A stretch of 64,000 bases of DNA. Origin: Streptomyces tardus (GTDB lineage Bacteria; Actinomycetota; Actinomycetes; Streptomycetales; Streptomycetaceae). The stretch spans positions 2,275,234 through 2,339,233 of the forward strand of contig NZ_JAELVF020000001.1 of the NCBI RefSeq assembly GCF_018101125.2, read 5' to 3'. Positions 7,969 to 17,183 of this stretch are shown here, piece after piece. Each line of letters begins with the position of its first letter. The stretch's first letter is position 1. The notes under the pieces are model-generated. The model was given only the letters and a program-made list of their open reading frames with translations. It did not search any database and was not told where the DNA came from. The translations under genes were made by a program, and so were the position numbers.

Positions 7969-8967
7969 TCAGTCCGGGGGTTCCTGGGGAGTGGGGCTCT
8001 GGACACCGGCGAGACTGTCCGTGCCGGTCGACCCGCCCGGCTCGTCCGTCTCGTCTGTGCCGCTCGGCTCGTCCGTCCCGCCGGGCTCGTCCGTCTCGTT
8101 CTTCTCGTTCGCCTCCTGCTCCTCGCTCCAGCGTTCGGCGAGTGCCGCGGCGCGCAGGGCGGCCTGGGCGATGTCCTCGGTGGTGCCGCCGCTGCGGGCG
8201 GCGGCGTAACCGATCAGAAAGGTCGTCAACGGCGCGGCGGGCCTGGTGACGGAGTGGGCGGCGTCCCTGGCGAGGTCGAGGAGCATTGCCTGATCCACGT
8301 CGAGGTCGAGTTCGAGTTCCGCTTTCAGCGCGGCGATCCATTCGTCCAACATCCGCCCATGCTCTCTGATGTGTCCACGGGCCGCCGCCAGGTCGTTCCA
8401 GGTGTCGCAGTCCGCGGTGTCCGGCGGGCCGCCGGCCGGGTCGGCGTGTGCGGGCAACGGGACGCGGGCGACGGCCAGTTCGGGAACGATCAGGCGCAGC
8501 GGGAGGTGGTCGAGACGACCGTGTTCGGCGGCGAGCAGGGCGAGTTCGCGCTCCAGTGGTTCGCGGTGGTACGCCGCCAGCAGCGGCTGGTCGCGTCCGT
8601 CCGCGGGATCGTGGGCGAGCGCCGCCTCCGCGCCGTCGGTGCACAGGCCGTGCAGCAGCGCCGCCACCGTCACCGGCCGCAGGAACGGCAGATCGGCGCT
8701 GAGCACGAGCAGTGTCGGCGCGGTGCTGGCCCGCAGTCCCGCGTCCAGCGCGGCCAGCGGGCCTGCGCCGGGACGCCGCTCACGGGTCCACTCCACCGGT
8801 CGGCGGGTCGGTCTGCGCGGACCGACCACCACAGTGCGGGCGGCGTCCGCGCAGGCGGCCAGGGTGCGATCGAGCAGAGTGCGTCCACCGACGGTCAGCG
8901 CGGGCTTGTCCGCCCCGCCGAGCCGACGAGCGCGTCCGCCTGCGATGACGAGGGCGTCGTAGGTCAC
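7969..8967 (-). CDS. MobA-like NTP transferase fused to a DUF6457-type domain
   Basis: 332 residues. Residues 1-195 are a MobA-type nucleotidyltransferase: the Gly-rich start ALVIAGGRARRLGGADKPAL, the core LLVLSADLPFLRP with its metal-binding Asp, and GRDQPLLAAYH. Such enzymes attach GMP or CMP to molybdopterin. Residues 200-290 (MLDEWIAALKAELELDLDVDQAMLLDLARD onwards) form the small helical domain often fused or adjacent to MobA in actinomycetes. The last 45 residues are Glu/Thr/Gly/Asp-rich repeats. Position upstream of moeA supports a role in molybdenum cofactor synthesis. Confidence 0.85.
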   Translation of the reverse strand: MTYDALVIAGGRARRLGGADKPALTVGGRTLLDRTLAACADAARTVVVGPRRPTRRPVEWTRERRPGAGPLAALDAGLRASTAPTLLVLSADLPFLRPVTVAALLHGLCTDGAEAALAHDPADGRDQPLLAAYHREPLERELALLAAEHGRLDHLPLRLIVPELAVARVPLPAHADPAGGPPDTADCDTWNDLAAARGHIREHGRMLDEWIAALKAELELDLDVDQAMLLDLARDAAHSVTRPAAPLTTFLIGYAAARSGGTTEDIAQAALRAAALAERWSEEQEANEKNETDEPGGTDEPSGTDETDEPGGSTGTDSLAGVQSPTPQEPPD

Positions 8968-9048
8968 GGACCGAGCGTACGGTCAGCCCGGCGCGTACGG
9001 ATGTCGCCCTCCGCACAGTGCCCCTCCGCGCGCGGTGGCCAGGCCGAC

Positions 9049-9098
9049 GCGTGCCGCGAACCGCGTGCCGCGAACCGCGTGCCGCGAACCGCGTGCCG
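9049..9098. repeat. 14-bp tandem repeat, about 3.6 copies, intergenic
   Basis: The unit gcgtgccgcgaacc is repeated at 9049, 9063 and 9077, with a partial copy to 9098. It lies in the 470-bp gap between the MobA-like gene and bkdC, which otherwise holds only a strong hairpin and no credible gene. Confidence 0.85.
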
Positions 9099-9238
9099 TC
9101 CGGCGTCCGGCGGCCCGGGAGGCCCACATCGCTCGGGCCCGTGAACCGCGCTGGGCACGCGGCCCGTGCGGTACCGGTGAACCGTGCGGGACCCGCAACC
9201 GAGGGAAGGCGGGCGGCTCTTCGGCCCGCGACACCTCC

Positions 9239-9298
9239 CGACGCAGCGCGGAGGGCCGGGGCACACGGCGCACCGCCCCGGCCCTCCGCGCTGCGTCG
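9239..9298. terminator. Strong hairpin downstream of the bkd operon
   Basis: A perfect 24-bp stem, 9239-9262 pairing with 9275-9298, with a 12-nt loop. It lies about 140 bp beyond the bkdC stop in the direction of transcription. There is no T-run, which is usual for terminators in very high GC genomes. Confidence 0.75.
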
Positions 9299-9437
9299 GG
9301 GCGCACCGAACCGCCCGTCGCGTACCGCCCCGCCGTCGCGATCACGACGTATCGGGACGCGCCACACCTGTCCGGTGCCTGCCGGACCGGCCGACGCCGT
9401 CCGGACCGGGCCGTCGCGTCGGGATCGGCCCGGCCGG

Positions 9438-10904
9438 TCACAGGGTGCGCAGCAGGGTGGCGGGTTGCTCGACGCAGTCGGCCACGTACCGCAGGAAGCC
9501 GCCCGCCGTACCGCCGTCGCAGACACGGTGGTCGAAGGTGAACGACAGCTGCACCACGTGACGCACCGCCAACTCGCCCTCGTGCACCCACGGTTTCTCG
9601 ACAATGCGGCCGACACCGAGCATCGCGGCCTCGGGGTGGTTGATGATCGGTGTGGAGCCGTCCACTCCGAAGACCCCGTAATTGTTCAACGTGAAGGTGC
9701 CGCCTGTGAGTTGGGCCGGTGCGAGCCGGCCGGCGCGGGCGGCCTCGGTGAGCCGGCCCATTTCGGCGGTGACGCCCTCGGCGCCGAGGGTGTGGGCGTC
9801 GCGCACCACCGGCACCACCAGTCCGCGTTCGGTCTGCGCGGCGAAGCCGAGGTGTACGGCGTCGTGCCGGACGATCTCGCGGGCGTCCGCGTCCACCGAG
9901 GCGTTGAGCTCCGGGTACCGCGTGAGCGCGGCGACGCAGATCCGGCCGAGCAGCGCGAGCAGCGAGATCTTCGGGCCGTCGACGGCGTTCATGGCCCGGC
10001 GGGCGGCGAGGAGTTCGGTCGCGTCGGCGTCGACCCAGGTCGTCGCGTCGGGGATCTCGCGCCGGCTGCGCGAGAGCTTGTCGGCGACCGCTCCGCGCAC
10101 GCCCTTGAGCGGTACGCGCTCGCCGGTGAAGGACGCGGATACGGTCGCGGCGGTGTTCGGGCTCGCGGCGGTGACCGGCTCGGGGTGCGGGTGGGTGGTG
10201 GCCGCCTGCACGGCCGCGGTGCGCAGGACGTCGGCGCGCATGATCAGCCCGTCCGGGCCGGTGCCCGCCACGGTGCGCAGGTCGACCTGCTGCTCGCGGG
10301 CGAGTCGCCGCACCAGCGGTGAGATGACCGGTACCGGGACGTCGCCGTGGACGGGTGCGTGCGGCGCTCCCGGCGCGGGCTGCGGCGGGCGCACCGGCCC
10401 GGGTACGGATCGCGCCGGTGCGGGCGCGACCGGACCGCCTCCCGTACGTCCGGTCGGACCGGCCGCGGGACGGCGGCGCCTGCGGGGCGCCGTGCTGGTC
10501 CCGTAGCCGACGAGCACGTTGCCCGATCCTTCGTCCGCGCCGGAGGAGCCCTGAGCCGAAGAGGCACTCTCCGGGGCGTCACGGCCCGGTGCGGCGGAGC
10601 CGCCGGTTGCCGGGCCGGGGTCGGCAGCGGGCGCCGCCGTGGGCGCGGTGCCCGCGGCGATCGACGAGGCGACCGTCACCAGCGGTGCGCCGACGGGTAT
10701 CTCCTGGCCCTCCTCGCCGTACCGCGCGGTGACCACCCCGCCGTACGGGCAGGGCACCTCGACCATGGCCTTGGCGGTCTCCACCTCGACGACCGGCTGG
10801 TCGACGGCGACCACGTCGCCGACCTCCACCAGCCAGCGGGCGATCTCCGCCTCCGTCAACCCCTCGCCCAGATCGGGCAGTTTGAACTCGCGCACCTCGG
10901 CCAT
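9438..10904 (-). CDS. bkdC: Branched-chain 2-oxoacid dehydrogenase E2, dihydrolipoyl acyltransferase
   Basis: 488 residues starting MAEVREFKLPDLGEGLTEAE. An N-terminal lipoyl domain has the lipoylated Lys in VEVETAKAMVEVP. After a Gly/Ser/Pro linker comes a peripheral subunit-binding domain (VISPLVRRLAREQQVDLRTV, GTGPDGLI). The C-terminal catalytic domain has the FTFDHRVCDGG active-site motif (HxxxDG). It transfers the branched acyl group to CoA, giving isobutyryl-, isovaleryl- and 2-methylbutyryl-CoA for branched fatty acids or polyketide starters. The start overlaps the bkdB stop by one base (TGATG). Upstream open frame was rejected because it overlaps bkdB. No E3 gene is in the window. Confidence 0.92.
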   Translation of the reverse strand: MAEVREFKLPDLGEGLTEAEIARWLVEVGDVVAVDQPVVEVETAKAMVEVPCPYGGVVTARYGEEGQEIPVGAPLVTVASSIAAGTAPTAAPAADPGPATGGSAAPGRDAPESASSAQGSSGADEGSGNVLVGYGTSTAPRRRRRPAAGPTGRTGGGPVAPAPARSVPGPVRPPQPAPGAPHAPVHGDVPVPVISPLVRRLAREQQVDLRTVAGTGPDGLIMRADVLRTAAVQAATTHPHPEPVTAASPNTAATVSASFTGERVPLKGVRGAVADKLSRSRREIPDATTWVDADATELLAARRAMNAVDGPKISLLALLGRICVAALTRYPELNASVDADAREIVRHDAVHLGFAAQTERGLVVPVVRDAHTLGAEGVTAEMGRLTEAARAGRLAPAQLTGGTFTLNNYGVFGVDGSTPIINHPEAAMLGVGRIVEKPWVHEGELAVRHVVQLSFTFDHRVCDGGTAGGFLRYVADCVEQPATLLRTL

Positions 10905-11992
10905 CAGCGCCCGTCTCCCTCGGCTCGACCAGGCCCTGCGGCCCGCTCCCCACTCTCGGTCCAGCGGGACTCCCACTGCAACCGGTCGACGGCATCCAGA
11001 ATGCGGTCCACACCGGGCAGATGGTGCCGCTCCAACATCGGTGGCGGATACGGGATGTCAAAACCGGCCACTCTCAGGACCGGCGCTTCCAGATGGTGGA
11101 AGCAGCGTTCGGTGACACGGGCGGCGATCTCCCCGCCGGGACCGCCGAAACCGGTCGACTCGTGCACCACCACGGCCCGTCCGGTGCGCCGTACGGACTC
11201 GCAGACCGTCGCGTCGTCGAACGGCACCAGCGAACGCAGGTCGACGACCTCCAGCTCCACCCCGTCCTCGGCCGCCGCCTCGGCGGCCTCCAGACAGACC
11301 GGGACGGACGGCCCGTACGTCAGCAGCGTCGCCGAGGTGCCGGGACGGCGTACGACGGCCCGGCCTGCGGGCGGTACGGCGCTCGGGGCGTCCGGATTCC
11401 AGTCGCTGCGCGACCAGTAGAGACGTTTCGGCTCCAGGAAGACCACGGGGTCGTCGGAGGCGATCGCCTCGCGGAGCATCCCGTACGCGTCCTCGACCGT
11501 CGCCGGAGTGTAGACGTGCAGACCGGGTGTCGCCAGGTAGTACGCCTCGGACGAGTCGCTGTGGTGCTCGACGCCGCCGATGCCGCCGCCGTAGGGAATG
11601 CGCACGGTCAGCGGCAGCGGCATGGTGCCCCTGGTGCGGTTGCGGTGCCGCGAGACGTGCGAGACGAGCTGTTCGAAGGCCGGGTAGGCGAACGCGTCGA
11701 ACTGCATCTCCACGACCGGCCGCAGCCCGTACATCGCCATGCCGACCGCGCTGCCGAGGATGCCCGCCTCCGCCAGCGGGGTGTCGGTGCACCGCTGGGG
11801 GCCGAACTCCTCGGCCAGCCCGTCGGTGACCCGGAAGACGCCGCCCAGCGTGCCGACGTCCTCGCCGAGCACGTGGACGCTCGGGTCCTCGGCCATCGCG
11901 TCGCGCATCGCCCGGGTGAGTGCCTGCGCCATCGTCGCCGGTTTGCGCGCCGCCGCCGTGCCGCGCCTGCGTTCCGCCGCTGCCGTGCTCAT
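10904..11992 (-). CDS. bkdB: Branched-chain 2-oxoacid dehydrogenase E1 beta
   Basis: 362 residues beginning MSTAAAERRRGTAAARKPAT. It holds the transketolase pyrimidine-binding domain (ALTRAMRDAMAEDPSVHVLGEDVG, FGPQRCTDTPLAEAGILGSAVG, VEMQFDAFAYPAFEQLVSHV) and the transketolase C-terminal domain (ELEVVDLRSLVPFDD, GRAVVVHESTGFGG). It pairs with E1 alpha to form the thiamine-diphosphate decarboxylase. Its ATG overlaps the bkdA stop by 4 bases, and its TGA shares a base with the bkdC start, giving one coupled operon. The last 20 or so residues are a loose tail (ERAAGPGRAEGDGR). Confidence 0.92.
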   Translation of the reverse strand: MSTAAAERRRGTAAARKPATMAQALTRAMRDAMAEDPSVHVLGEDVGTLGGVFRVTDGLAEEFGPQRCTDTPLAEAGILGSAVGMAMYGLRPVVEMQFDAFAYPAFEQLVSHVSRHRNRTRGTMPLPLTVRIPYGGGIGGVEHHSDSSEAYYLATPGLHVYTPATVEDAYGMLREAIASDDPVVFLEPKRLYWSRSDWNPDAPSAVPPAGRAVVRRPGTSATLLTYGPSVPVCLEAAEAAAEDGVELEVVDLRSLVPFDDATVCESVRRTGRAVVVHESTGFGGPGGEIAARVTERCFHHLEAPVLRVAGFDIPYPPPMLERHHLPGVDRILDAVDRLQWESRWTESGERAAGPGRAEGDGR

Positions 11993-13188
11993 CGGCCCTC
12001 TCCCCGCCCGGCCCCGCCGTGCTGCGCGTGCTGCTGTCCGCCGTGCTGCCCGTCGTCGGTGGTCTCCGCGTCCGCCTCCGCCGCCGCCAGCTCGGCCCGC
12101 AACTGCTCGGCCTGCTCGCGGAGTTGAGTGGTCTGTTCGGCGTAGACGTGGGTGAAGAGGGACATCGGGTCCAGCACCGGATCGGCGTTCATCCGCTCCC
12201 GCAGATCCGCCGCCATCTCCTCGGCGGCGTCCTTCGCCCGGCGTACGCCCTCCTCGTCCAGCTCGCCGCGCTCGGTCAACTCCCGCTCCAGCAGGGCGAT
12301 CGGGTCGTGTTCGCGCCAGGCCGCCAGCTCCGCCTCCGCCCGGTAGCGGGTGGCGTCGTCCGCGTTGGTGTGCGCCTCCATGCGGTACGTCACCGCCTCG
12401 ACGAGCGTGGGGCCCTCCCCCGCGCGCGCCCGCTCCACGGCCTCCTGGAGCACTTCGTGCACCGCCGCCGCGTCGTTTCCGTCCACCAGCCGGCCGGGCA
12501 TCCCGTACCCGACCGCCTTGTGCGCCAGCGTCGGCGCCGCGGACTGCTTCTCCAGCGGCACCGAGATCGCGAAGCCGTTGTTCTGGACCAGGAAGACGAC
12601 CGGGGCCTGCCAGACGGCGGCGAAGTTCAGTGCCTCGTGGAAGTCCCCCTCGCTCGTACCGCCGTCGCCGACCATCGCCAGCGCCACCACGTCGTCGCCC
12701 TTGATCCGGGCGGCGTGCGCCAGCCCCACGGCGTGCGGCAACTGGGTCGCCAGCGGAGTGGACAGCGGCGCGACGCGGTGCTCGTACGGGTCGTACCCGG
12801 TGTGCCAGTCGCCGCGCAGCAGGGTCAGCGCGTGCACGGGGTCCACGCCCCGCGCGACCACCGAGAGCGTGTCGCGGTAGCTGGGGAAGAGCCAGTCCTG
12901 CTCGCGCAGCGCCAGCGCCGCGGCGACCTCGCACGCCTCCTGGCCCACCGAGGAGGGGTAGACCGCCAGCCGTCCCTGTTTGGTGAGCGCGGTCGCCTGG
13001 TGGTTGTACCGGCGCCCGCGCACCAGCTGCTCGTACAGCTCGCGCAGCAGCCGCGGGTCCAGCTCCGCACCGGTGCCCAGCAGCCGGTACGGGCTCGCGT
13101 CGGGTAGCAGGGGGGCGGCGTCCTTGCGGGGCTGCCAGGCGGGCGGCGGTGCGGGGCGGTAGGCACCTCGCTGCTCTAGCACCGTCAT
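11989..13188 (-). CDS. bkdA: Branched-chain 2-oxoacid dehydrogenase E1 alpha
   Basis: 399 residues. This subunit binds thiamine diphosphate through VGDGGTSEGDFHEALNFAAV and QNNGFAISVP, and carries the phosphorylation-loop-like YRMEAHTNADDATRYR of E1 alpha proteins. It decarboxylates the 2-oxo acids from Val, Leu and Ile. The start MTVLEQRGAYRP at 13188 was preferred over a GTG three codons upstream because it matches the usual beginning of this family. The C-terminus has an acidic/His-rich tail (TTDDGQHGGQQHAQHGG). It is the first gene of bkdABC and diverges from bkdR. Confidence 0.93.
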   Translation of the reverse strand: MTVLEQRGAYRPAPPPAWQPRKDAAPLLPDASPYRLLGTGAELDPRLLRELYEQLVRGRRYNHQATALTKQGRLAVYPSSVGQEACEVAAALALREQDWLFPSYRDTLSVVARGVDPVHALTLLRGDWHTGYDPYEHRVAPLSTPLATQLPHAVGLAHAARIKGDDVVALAMVGDGGTSEGDFHEALNFAAVWQAPVVFLVQNNGFAISVPLEKQSAAPTLAHKAVGYGMPGRLVDGNDAAAVHEVLQEAVERARAGEGPTLVEAVTYRMEAHTNADDATRYRAEAELAAWREHDPIALLERELTERGELDEEGVRRAKDAAEEMAADLRERMNADPVLDPMSLFTHVYAEQTTQLREQAEQLRAELAAAEADAETTDDGQHGGQQHAQHGGAGRGEGR

Positions 13189-13589
13189 GTCGAGCACACC
13201 TCCGGGTCGGGCGGGGCGGGCGTCAGCCGTACGGCCCGCACTGTGTTCGGCTGCCCGGCCGCGCGGGTGCGGCGGCGGGCTGTCGGTTCTGTGCGTGTCT
13301 CCGCGTGCGCCGGGTGTCCACTGTGGTCACACACCGGGGCCGTCGGCCCGCCGGAGGCGGGGTGGTCGGAAGGTCGGCGAGTGGGGATCGTGGCCACCGG
13401 GAACCGAAGCGCTCGGGGAACCGCGGAAACGGAAGAGTCGGGCAGGGATGTGTGTCGTCGGCAGCGTCGTCGGGGGACAGAACGAGTACGTGTGCACGGA
13501 CCGGTACCGGCACCGGTCCGGCGGGCGGTCGGGACCGCGAACGCGTGTGCGCTCTCCCTACCGATTGTTCGCTCCGGAGTGCATTCTGG

Positions 13590-13612
13590 CTACAGGTGCG
13601 GTCCGCCTGTAG
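13590..13612. promoter_or_regulatory. Palindrome in the bkdA-bkdR divergent region
   Basis: A 7-9-7 inverted repeat, CTACAGG at 13590-13596 and CCTGTAG at 13606-13612, about 60 bp before the bkdR start. Lrp/AsnC proteins usually autoregulate from sites next to their own gene, so this is a candidate BkdR operator. The remaining 480-bp gap holds no gene; a stretch near 13561-13592 is less GC-rich than its surroundings and may hold promoters for both directions. Confidence 0.4.
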
Positions 13613-13674
13613 ACAGTTGGCCACGGCGGACGTGAGATGTCGGCAGGACGTCCAGCGAAGGGAGGTGGGAAGGC

Positions 13675-14145
13675 ATGACCGATGAACAGATGGCCCCCAG
13701 GCCGCTCGATCCCGTCGACCGGGAGATCGTCCGGCTGCTCCAGAAGGACGGCCGGGCCTCGATCCGGTCCGTCGCGGAGGAGGTGCACGTCTCCCGCGCC
13801 AACGCCTACACCCGGATCAACCGCCTCATCGCGGACGGTGTGATCCGCGGCTTCAGCGCCCGCATCGACCACGAACGCGCCGGGCAGGGGGCATCCGCGT
13901 ACATCACGCTCAAGATCGTCCAGGACTCCTGGCGCAGCGTGCGCGAGCAGCTGGAGCAGTTGCCCGGCGCCACTCATCTCGCCCTGGTCAGCGGCGACTT
14001 CGACGTACTGCTGCTGGTCCACACCGTCGACAACCGCGCCCTGCGCGAGCTGGTGCTGACCCGTATCCAGTCCATCCCCGGAGTCCTGAGCACCCGCACC
14101 CTGCTGGTCTTCGAGGAGACCGACCTCGACCCGACCGACCAGTAG
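13675..14145 (+). CDS. bkdR: Lrp/AsnC-family transcriptional regulator, probable BkdR
   Basis: 156 residues. The N-terminal helix-turn-helix reads LDPVDREIVRLLQKDGRASI, then SVAEEVHVSRANAYTRINRL. The C-terminal RAM/AsnC ligand-binding domain includes ASAYITLKIV, PGATHLALVSGDFDVLLLVH and the end SIPGVLSTRTLLVFEE. Such regulators respond to branched amino or oxo acids. Its divergent position next to bkdABC matches the arrangement of BkdR in streptomycetes. GGGAGGTGGGAAGGC precedes the ATG as a strong ribosome site. Confidence 0.9.
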   Translation: MTDEQMAPRPLDPVDREIVRLLQKDGRASIRSVAEEVHVSRANAYTRINRLIADGVIRGFSARIDHERAGQGASAYITLKIVQDSWRSVREQLEQLPGATHLALVSGDFDVLLLVHTVDNRALRELVLTRIQSIPGVLSTRTLLVFEETDLDPTDQ

Positions 14146-14255
14146 CCGCCCGGCCGCGTACGGCCCCGACCCGCGTACCGCACGTCGCGTGCGGCGCCCC
14201 GCACGCCGCACGCCCGGCGGCCGAGGGGCGGGCGGGGCCCGGACGGTGGGGGTGG

Positions 14256-14675
14256 CTACAGCGTCCAGCCGCCGCTGTGGCGGGGCGGGGTGCCGCCGTT
14301 GCGCTTGCGTTCCTCGGCGGCGCGCTCCTCACGGAGTTCGCGTTCCTGCTGCTCGTGGTCGCGTTGTCCCTGTGCCGCCAGTTCCGCGCGTTCGGAGTCG
14401 GAGAGTTCTTCCCACTTCTCCTTGAACGGCTGCATTCCCTGGACGAGTGCCTCGGAGTACGCGGGCACGGTGACCGCCTGGCGGAGGCCGATACGTCCGG
14501 AAAGTACCTCTCGGGCCATTTCCTGGGTGGTCTCTCCCGCTCCGCCCTCGGCGAGTTTTTCGAGCGTGAGTCGCAGGTTTCTGGCGCCCACCGGATCGTT
14601 CTGGGCGAACTCCAGGAAATCGTCGTCGCCGAGCCACTGCTCGTCGTTTCCCCGGCCCTTGTTCTGGCTTTCCAA
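14256..14675 (-). CDS. Hydrophilic helical protein, function unknown
   Basis: 139 residues, mostly charged. The first half contains DDFLEFAQNDPVGARNLRLT and ETTQEMAREVLSGRIGLRQA. The second half is a Glu/Arg/Gln-rich helix likely to form a coiled coil (QRDHEQQERELREERAAEER), ending NGGTPPRHSGGWTL. There is no signal peptide or membrane segment. I do not recognise a family. It converges on bkdR. Confidence 0.6.
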   Translation of the reverse strand: MESQNKGRGNDEQWLGDDDFLEFAQNDPVGARNLRLTLEKLAEGGAGETTQEMAREVLSGRIGLRQAVTVPAYSEALVQGMQPFKEKWEELSDSERAELAAQGQRDHEQQERELREERAAEERKRNGGTPPRHSGGWTL

Positions 14676-14917
14676 GATCTTTCCCGTCCGCGATGGTCCC
14701 CCGGTCGAGGGGCAAGGCTATCGGGGTGGGCTGAACGGCCGACGAGGGAGTGAGAGAGGTGCGGTGATGTCGGGCGTTCCGGCCGGGTCCGGAATGCGTG
14801 CTCGATCCGGTGAAGCTGTGGTGCACCGAATCGCCCGCCTCGACGTCGTGTCGACCGAGTGCCGACTGCCGATGCGCTCCGGCCGGTGCGGGGTGCACCG
14901 CCGGGAGGGTCGGGGCG

Positions 14918-15505
14918 TCAGGTGCGCAGGCCGGCGAAGGCGAGCTTGACGACTGCCTCGGCGACCTCTTCGCGGGCGGAGACGGAGCCGAGTTCGGGGC
15001 GGTACCACTCCACGATCGAGTTGATCATTCCGAAGAGCAGCCGGGTCGCCAGCCTGAGGTCGACGTCGGCGCGCAGATCGCCGTCCGCGGCGGCGTGCTT
15101 GAGGAGTTCGGCGACCTGGTGGTCGAACTCGCGACGTCGCGCCATCGCCCAGCGTTCGGTGTCGGTGTTGCCGTGTACGCGCAACAGGAGGGTGACGTAC
15201 GGGAGTTCGGCCATCAGCACCTCGGCCGTACGCCGTGTCACGTACTCCAGGCGTACGACGGGGCGGCCCTCGCCGGCGCCCGGTTCCTCCAGGATCGCGA
15301 AGAGCCCGTCCAGGGCGCGGCTGAGCGCGCGGCGCAGCAACTCGTCCTTGCTGCGCACATGGTGGTAGATCGAGGACTTGGAGATACCGGCCGCCTTGGA
15401 CAGATGCTCCATCGAAGTGCCGTCGTAGCCGCGTTCGTTGAACACCTGCACCGCGACGGTGAGCAGCGAGTCCGGGGTGTAGGTGTCGCGCTTGGGCATG
15501 GTCAT
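14918..15505 (-). CDS. TetR-family regulator, probably controls the adjacent paa-type genes
   Basis: 195 residues. The N-terminal TetR helix-turn-helix is clear: LLTVAVQVFNERGYDGTSME, HLSKAAGISKSSIYHHVRSK, DELLRRAL. The C-terminal ligand domain is the larger part. The ATG overlaps the stop of the upstream 3-hydroxyacyl-CoA dehydrogenase by 4 bases (ATGA), so the two are co-expressed. A second in-frame ATG lies two codons in. It resembles PaaR-type repressors by context: dehydrogenase, paaN and a palindromic operator in the paaN promoter. The ligand is inferred, not shown. Confidence 0.85.
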   Translation of the reverse strand: MTMPKRDTYTPDSLLTVAVQVFNERGYDGTSMEHLSKAAGISKSSIYHHVRSKDELLRRALSRALDGLFAILEEPGAGEGRPVVRLEYVTRRTAEVLMAELPYVTLLLRVHGNTDTERWAMARRREFDHQVAELLKHAAADGDLRADVDLRLATRLLFGMINSIVEWYRPELGSVSAREEVAEAVVKLAFAGLRT

Positions 15506-17016
15506 GATTCTGCGCTCCTTCGCCGGAGCAGGGCACGGGAGGGTGCGTAACGGCCCGTCGGATGCCCGGTGTGCAGATTGCGCAGCACGTCGACGGTCCA
15601 CTCCCAGCCGAGGGCGGCGCCCCAATCGAGTGGCCCGCGCGGGTAGTTGACGCCCAGCCGCATGGCGGTGTCGACGTCCTCGGGGGTGCCGATTCCGCGT
15701 CCGGCCGCGTCGGCGGCGAAGTCGACCAGCATCGCGACCGTGCGGGCGACGATCATTCCCGGTGCCGGTTCGATGACGCTGACGCGCTTGCCGAGTGCCT
15801 GGAACAGGCCGATGGCCTCGGCCAGTTCGGACGCCGTCACGGTGTCGGCGGGGGCGAGCGCGATACGGGTGGCGGTGCGGTAGTCGAGCGCGAGGTCGAA
15901 GTGGATGTCCCGGCCCTCGGGGGTGCGGCCGTCGGCCGGGCACAGCCGTCCGCCGCCGGGCAGCAGCAGCCAACCCCCGTACGGATGTGGGGTGTTGGGC
16001 TCCGGCGGCGTCGCCCGGTCGACCGGGATGCCGGCCTCGGCGAGGAGGTCGGGCAGCAGAGCGGCCGGGCCGAGTCCGCCGTGGACGCCGACCCTGTCGG
16101 GCGGGGGGCAGGGTCGCGCGGTCTGCGGTTCGGGCCGTACGGCGTGCTCGCCGTGGTCGTACCAGCCCCGCCCGGACTTGGCGCCCAGCCGGCCGGACTG
16201 CACCAGGCGGCGCTGGGCGAGGGACGGGGTGAACTTCACGTCCTGGAAGAAGGACTCCCACACGCTCCGGGTGACGGACTCGTTGACGTCCTGCCCGATG
16301 AGGTCGGTGAGTTCGAACGGGCCCATCCGGAAGCCGCCGCTCTCGCGCAGCACCGCGTCGAGTGTGGCGGGGGAGGCGACCCGCTCCTCGTGGAGGCGGA
16401 AGGACTCGGCGTAGTAGGGACGTGCGACCCGGTTGACCAGGAAGCCGGGGGTGTCGGCGCAGCGCACCGGGGTCTTGCCCCAGGCGGCGGCGAGCCGGTG
16501 CGCGCGGTCGGCGGCGGCCGGGTCGGTGGCGTGTCCGCTCACCACCTCCACCAGCGGGAGCAGCGGCGCCGGGTTGAAGAAGTGCAGTCCGAGGAAGCGC
16601 CCGGGGCGGCGCAGTGCGCCCGCGACGGCGGTGACCGAGAGGGAGGAGGTGTTGGTCGCGAGCAGGCAGTCGTCGGCGACGATCTGCTCCAGAGCGGTGA
16701 ACAGCTGCTGTTTCGCGCCCAGTTCCTCCAGTACGGCCTCCACGACCAGCTCGGCGTCGGCGAGTTGCGTCATGTCGGAGGAGTCCGGGACGGGGTGCAG
16801 CCGGCCGGCGGCCTCGGTGCGCTCCGGCTCGCTCAGCCGGCCCTTCTCGACCAGCCGGTCGAGCCGTCGGCCGATCGCCCCGGCGGCCTCGGCGGCGCGA
16901 CCGGGCGCCACGTCGTGCAGCCGTACGCGATGGCCGGCCAGCAGCGCGACCTGGGCGATGCCCTGCCCCATCGTGCCGGTGCCGACGACCGCGACCGTGC
17001 CGAGCGTGCCCTGCAT
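15502..17016 (-). CDS. paaH: 3-hydroxyacyl-CoA dehydrogenase, PaaH-like
   Basis: 504 residues. The NAD-binding Rossmann domain begins VAVVGTGTMGQGIAQVALLA (GxGxxG). Family motifs include TNTSSLSVTAVA, GLHFFNPAPLLPLVEVV and DTPGFLVNRVARPYYAESFR, followed by the helical C-terminal dehydrogenase domain (QDVNESVTRSVWESFF). A second related half near residues 340-500 includes GMIVARTVAMLVDFAADA and GVNYPRGPLDWG. This two-part layout fits PaaH/PaaC enzymes that oxidise 3-hydroxyadipyl-CoA in phenylacetate degradation. The ATG at 17016 was chosen; upstream open frame extends into antisense of paaN. Confidence 0.85.
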   Translation of the reverse strand: MQGTLGTVAVVGTGTMGQGIAQVALLAGHRVRLHDVAPGRAAEAAGAIGRRLDRLVEKGRLSEPERTEAAGRLHPVPDSSDMTQLADAELVVEAVLEELGAKQQLFTALEQIVADDCLLATNTSSLSVTAVAGALRRPGRFLGLHFFNPAPLLPLVEVVSGHATDPAAADRAHRLAAAWGKTPVRCADTPGFLVNRVARPYYAESFRLHEERVASPATLDAVLRESGGFRMGPFELTDLIGQDVNESVTRSVWESFFQDVKFTPSLAQRRLVQSGRLGAKSGRGWYDHGEHAVRPEPQTARPCPPPDRVGVHGGLGPAALLPDLLAEAGIPVDRATPPEPNTPHPYGGWLLLPGGGRLCPADGRTPEGRDIHFDLALDYRTATRIALAPADTVTASELAEAIGLFQALGKRVSVIEPAPGMIVARTVAMLVDFAADAAGRGIGTPEDVDTAMRLGVNYPRGPLDWGAALGWEWTVDVLRNLHTGHPTGRYAPSRALLRRRSAES

Positions 17017-17183
17017 CCTGCCCCCTGATGTCCTCGTGTCGACGGGTCTCGTGGCGACGGGTCTCGTGCCGGCCGTCCCGGTGGCGCCGGCGTCGACGGT
17101 GGCCAACACCGGTGCGGGCGGCACCGGCGGCAGCGCCGTCGGCGTGCGGGTCGGGCCTGCTGCGCGCGACTCGTCGGACCCTC

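Noticed and set aside
14718..15536. Minus-strand open frame of 272 codons over the TetR gene
   Set aside because: It is an out-of-frame shadow: the TetR helix-turn-helix is in the other frame with proper codon use.
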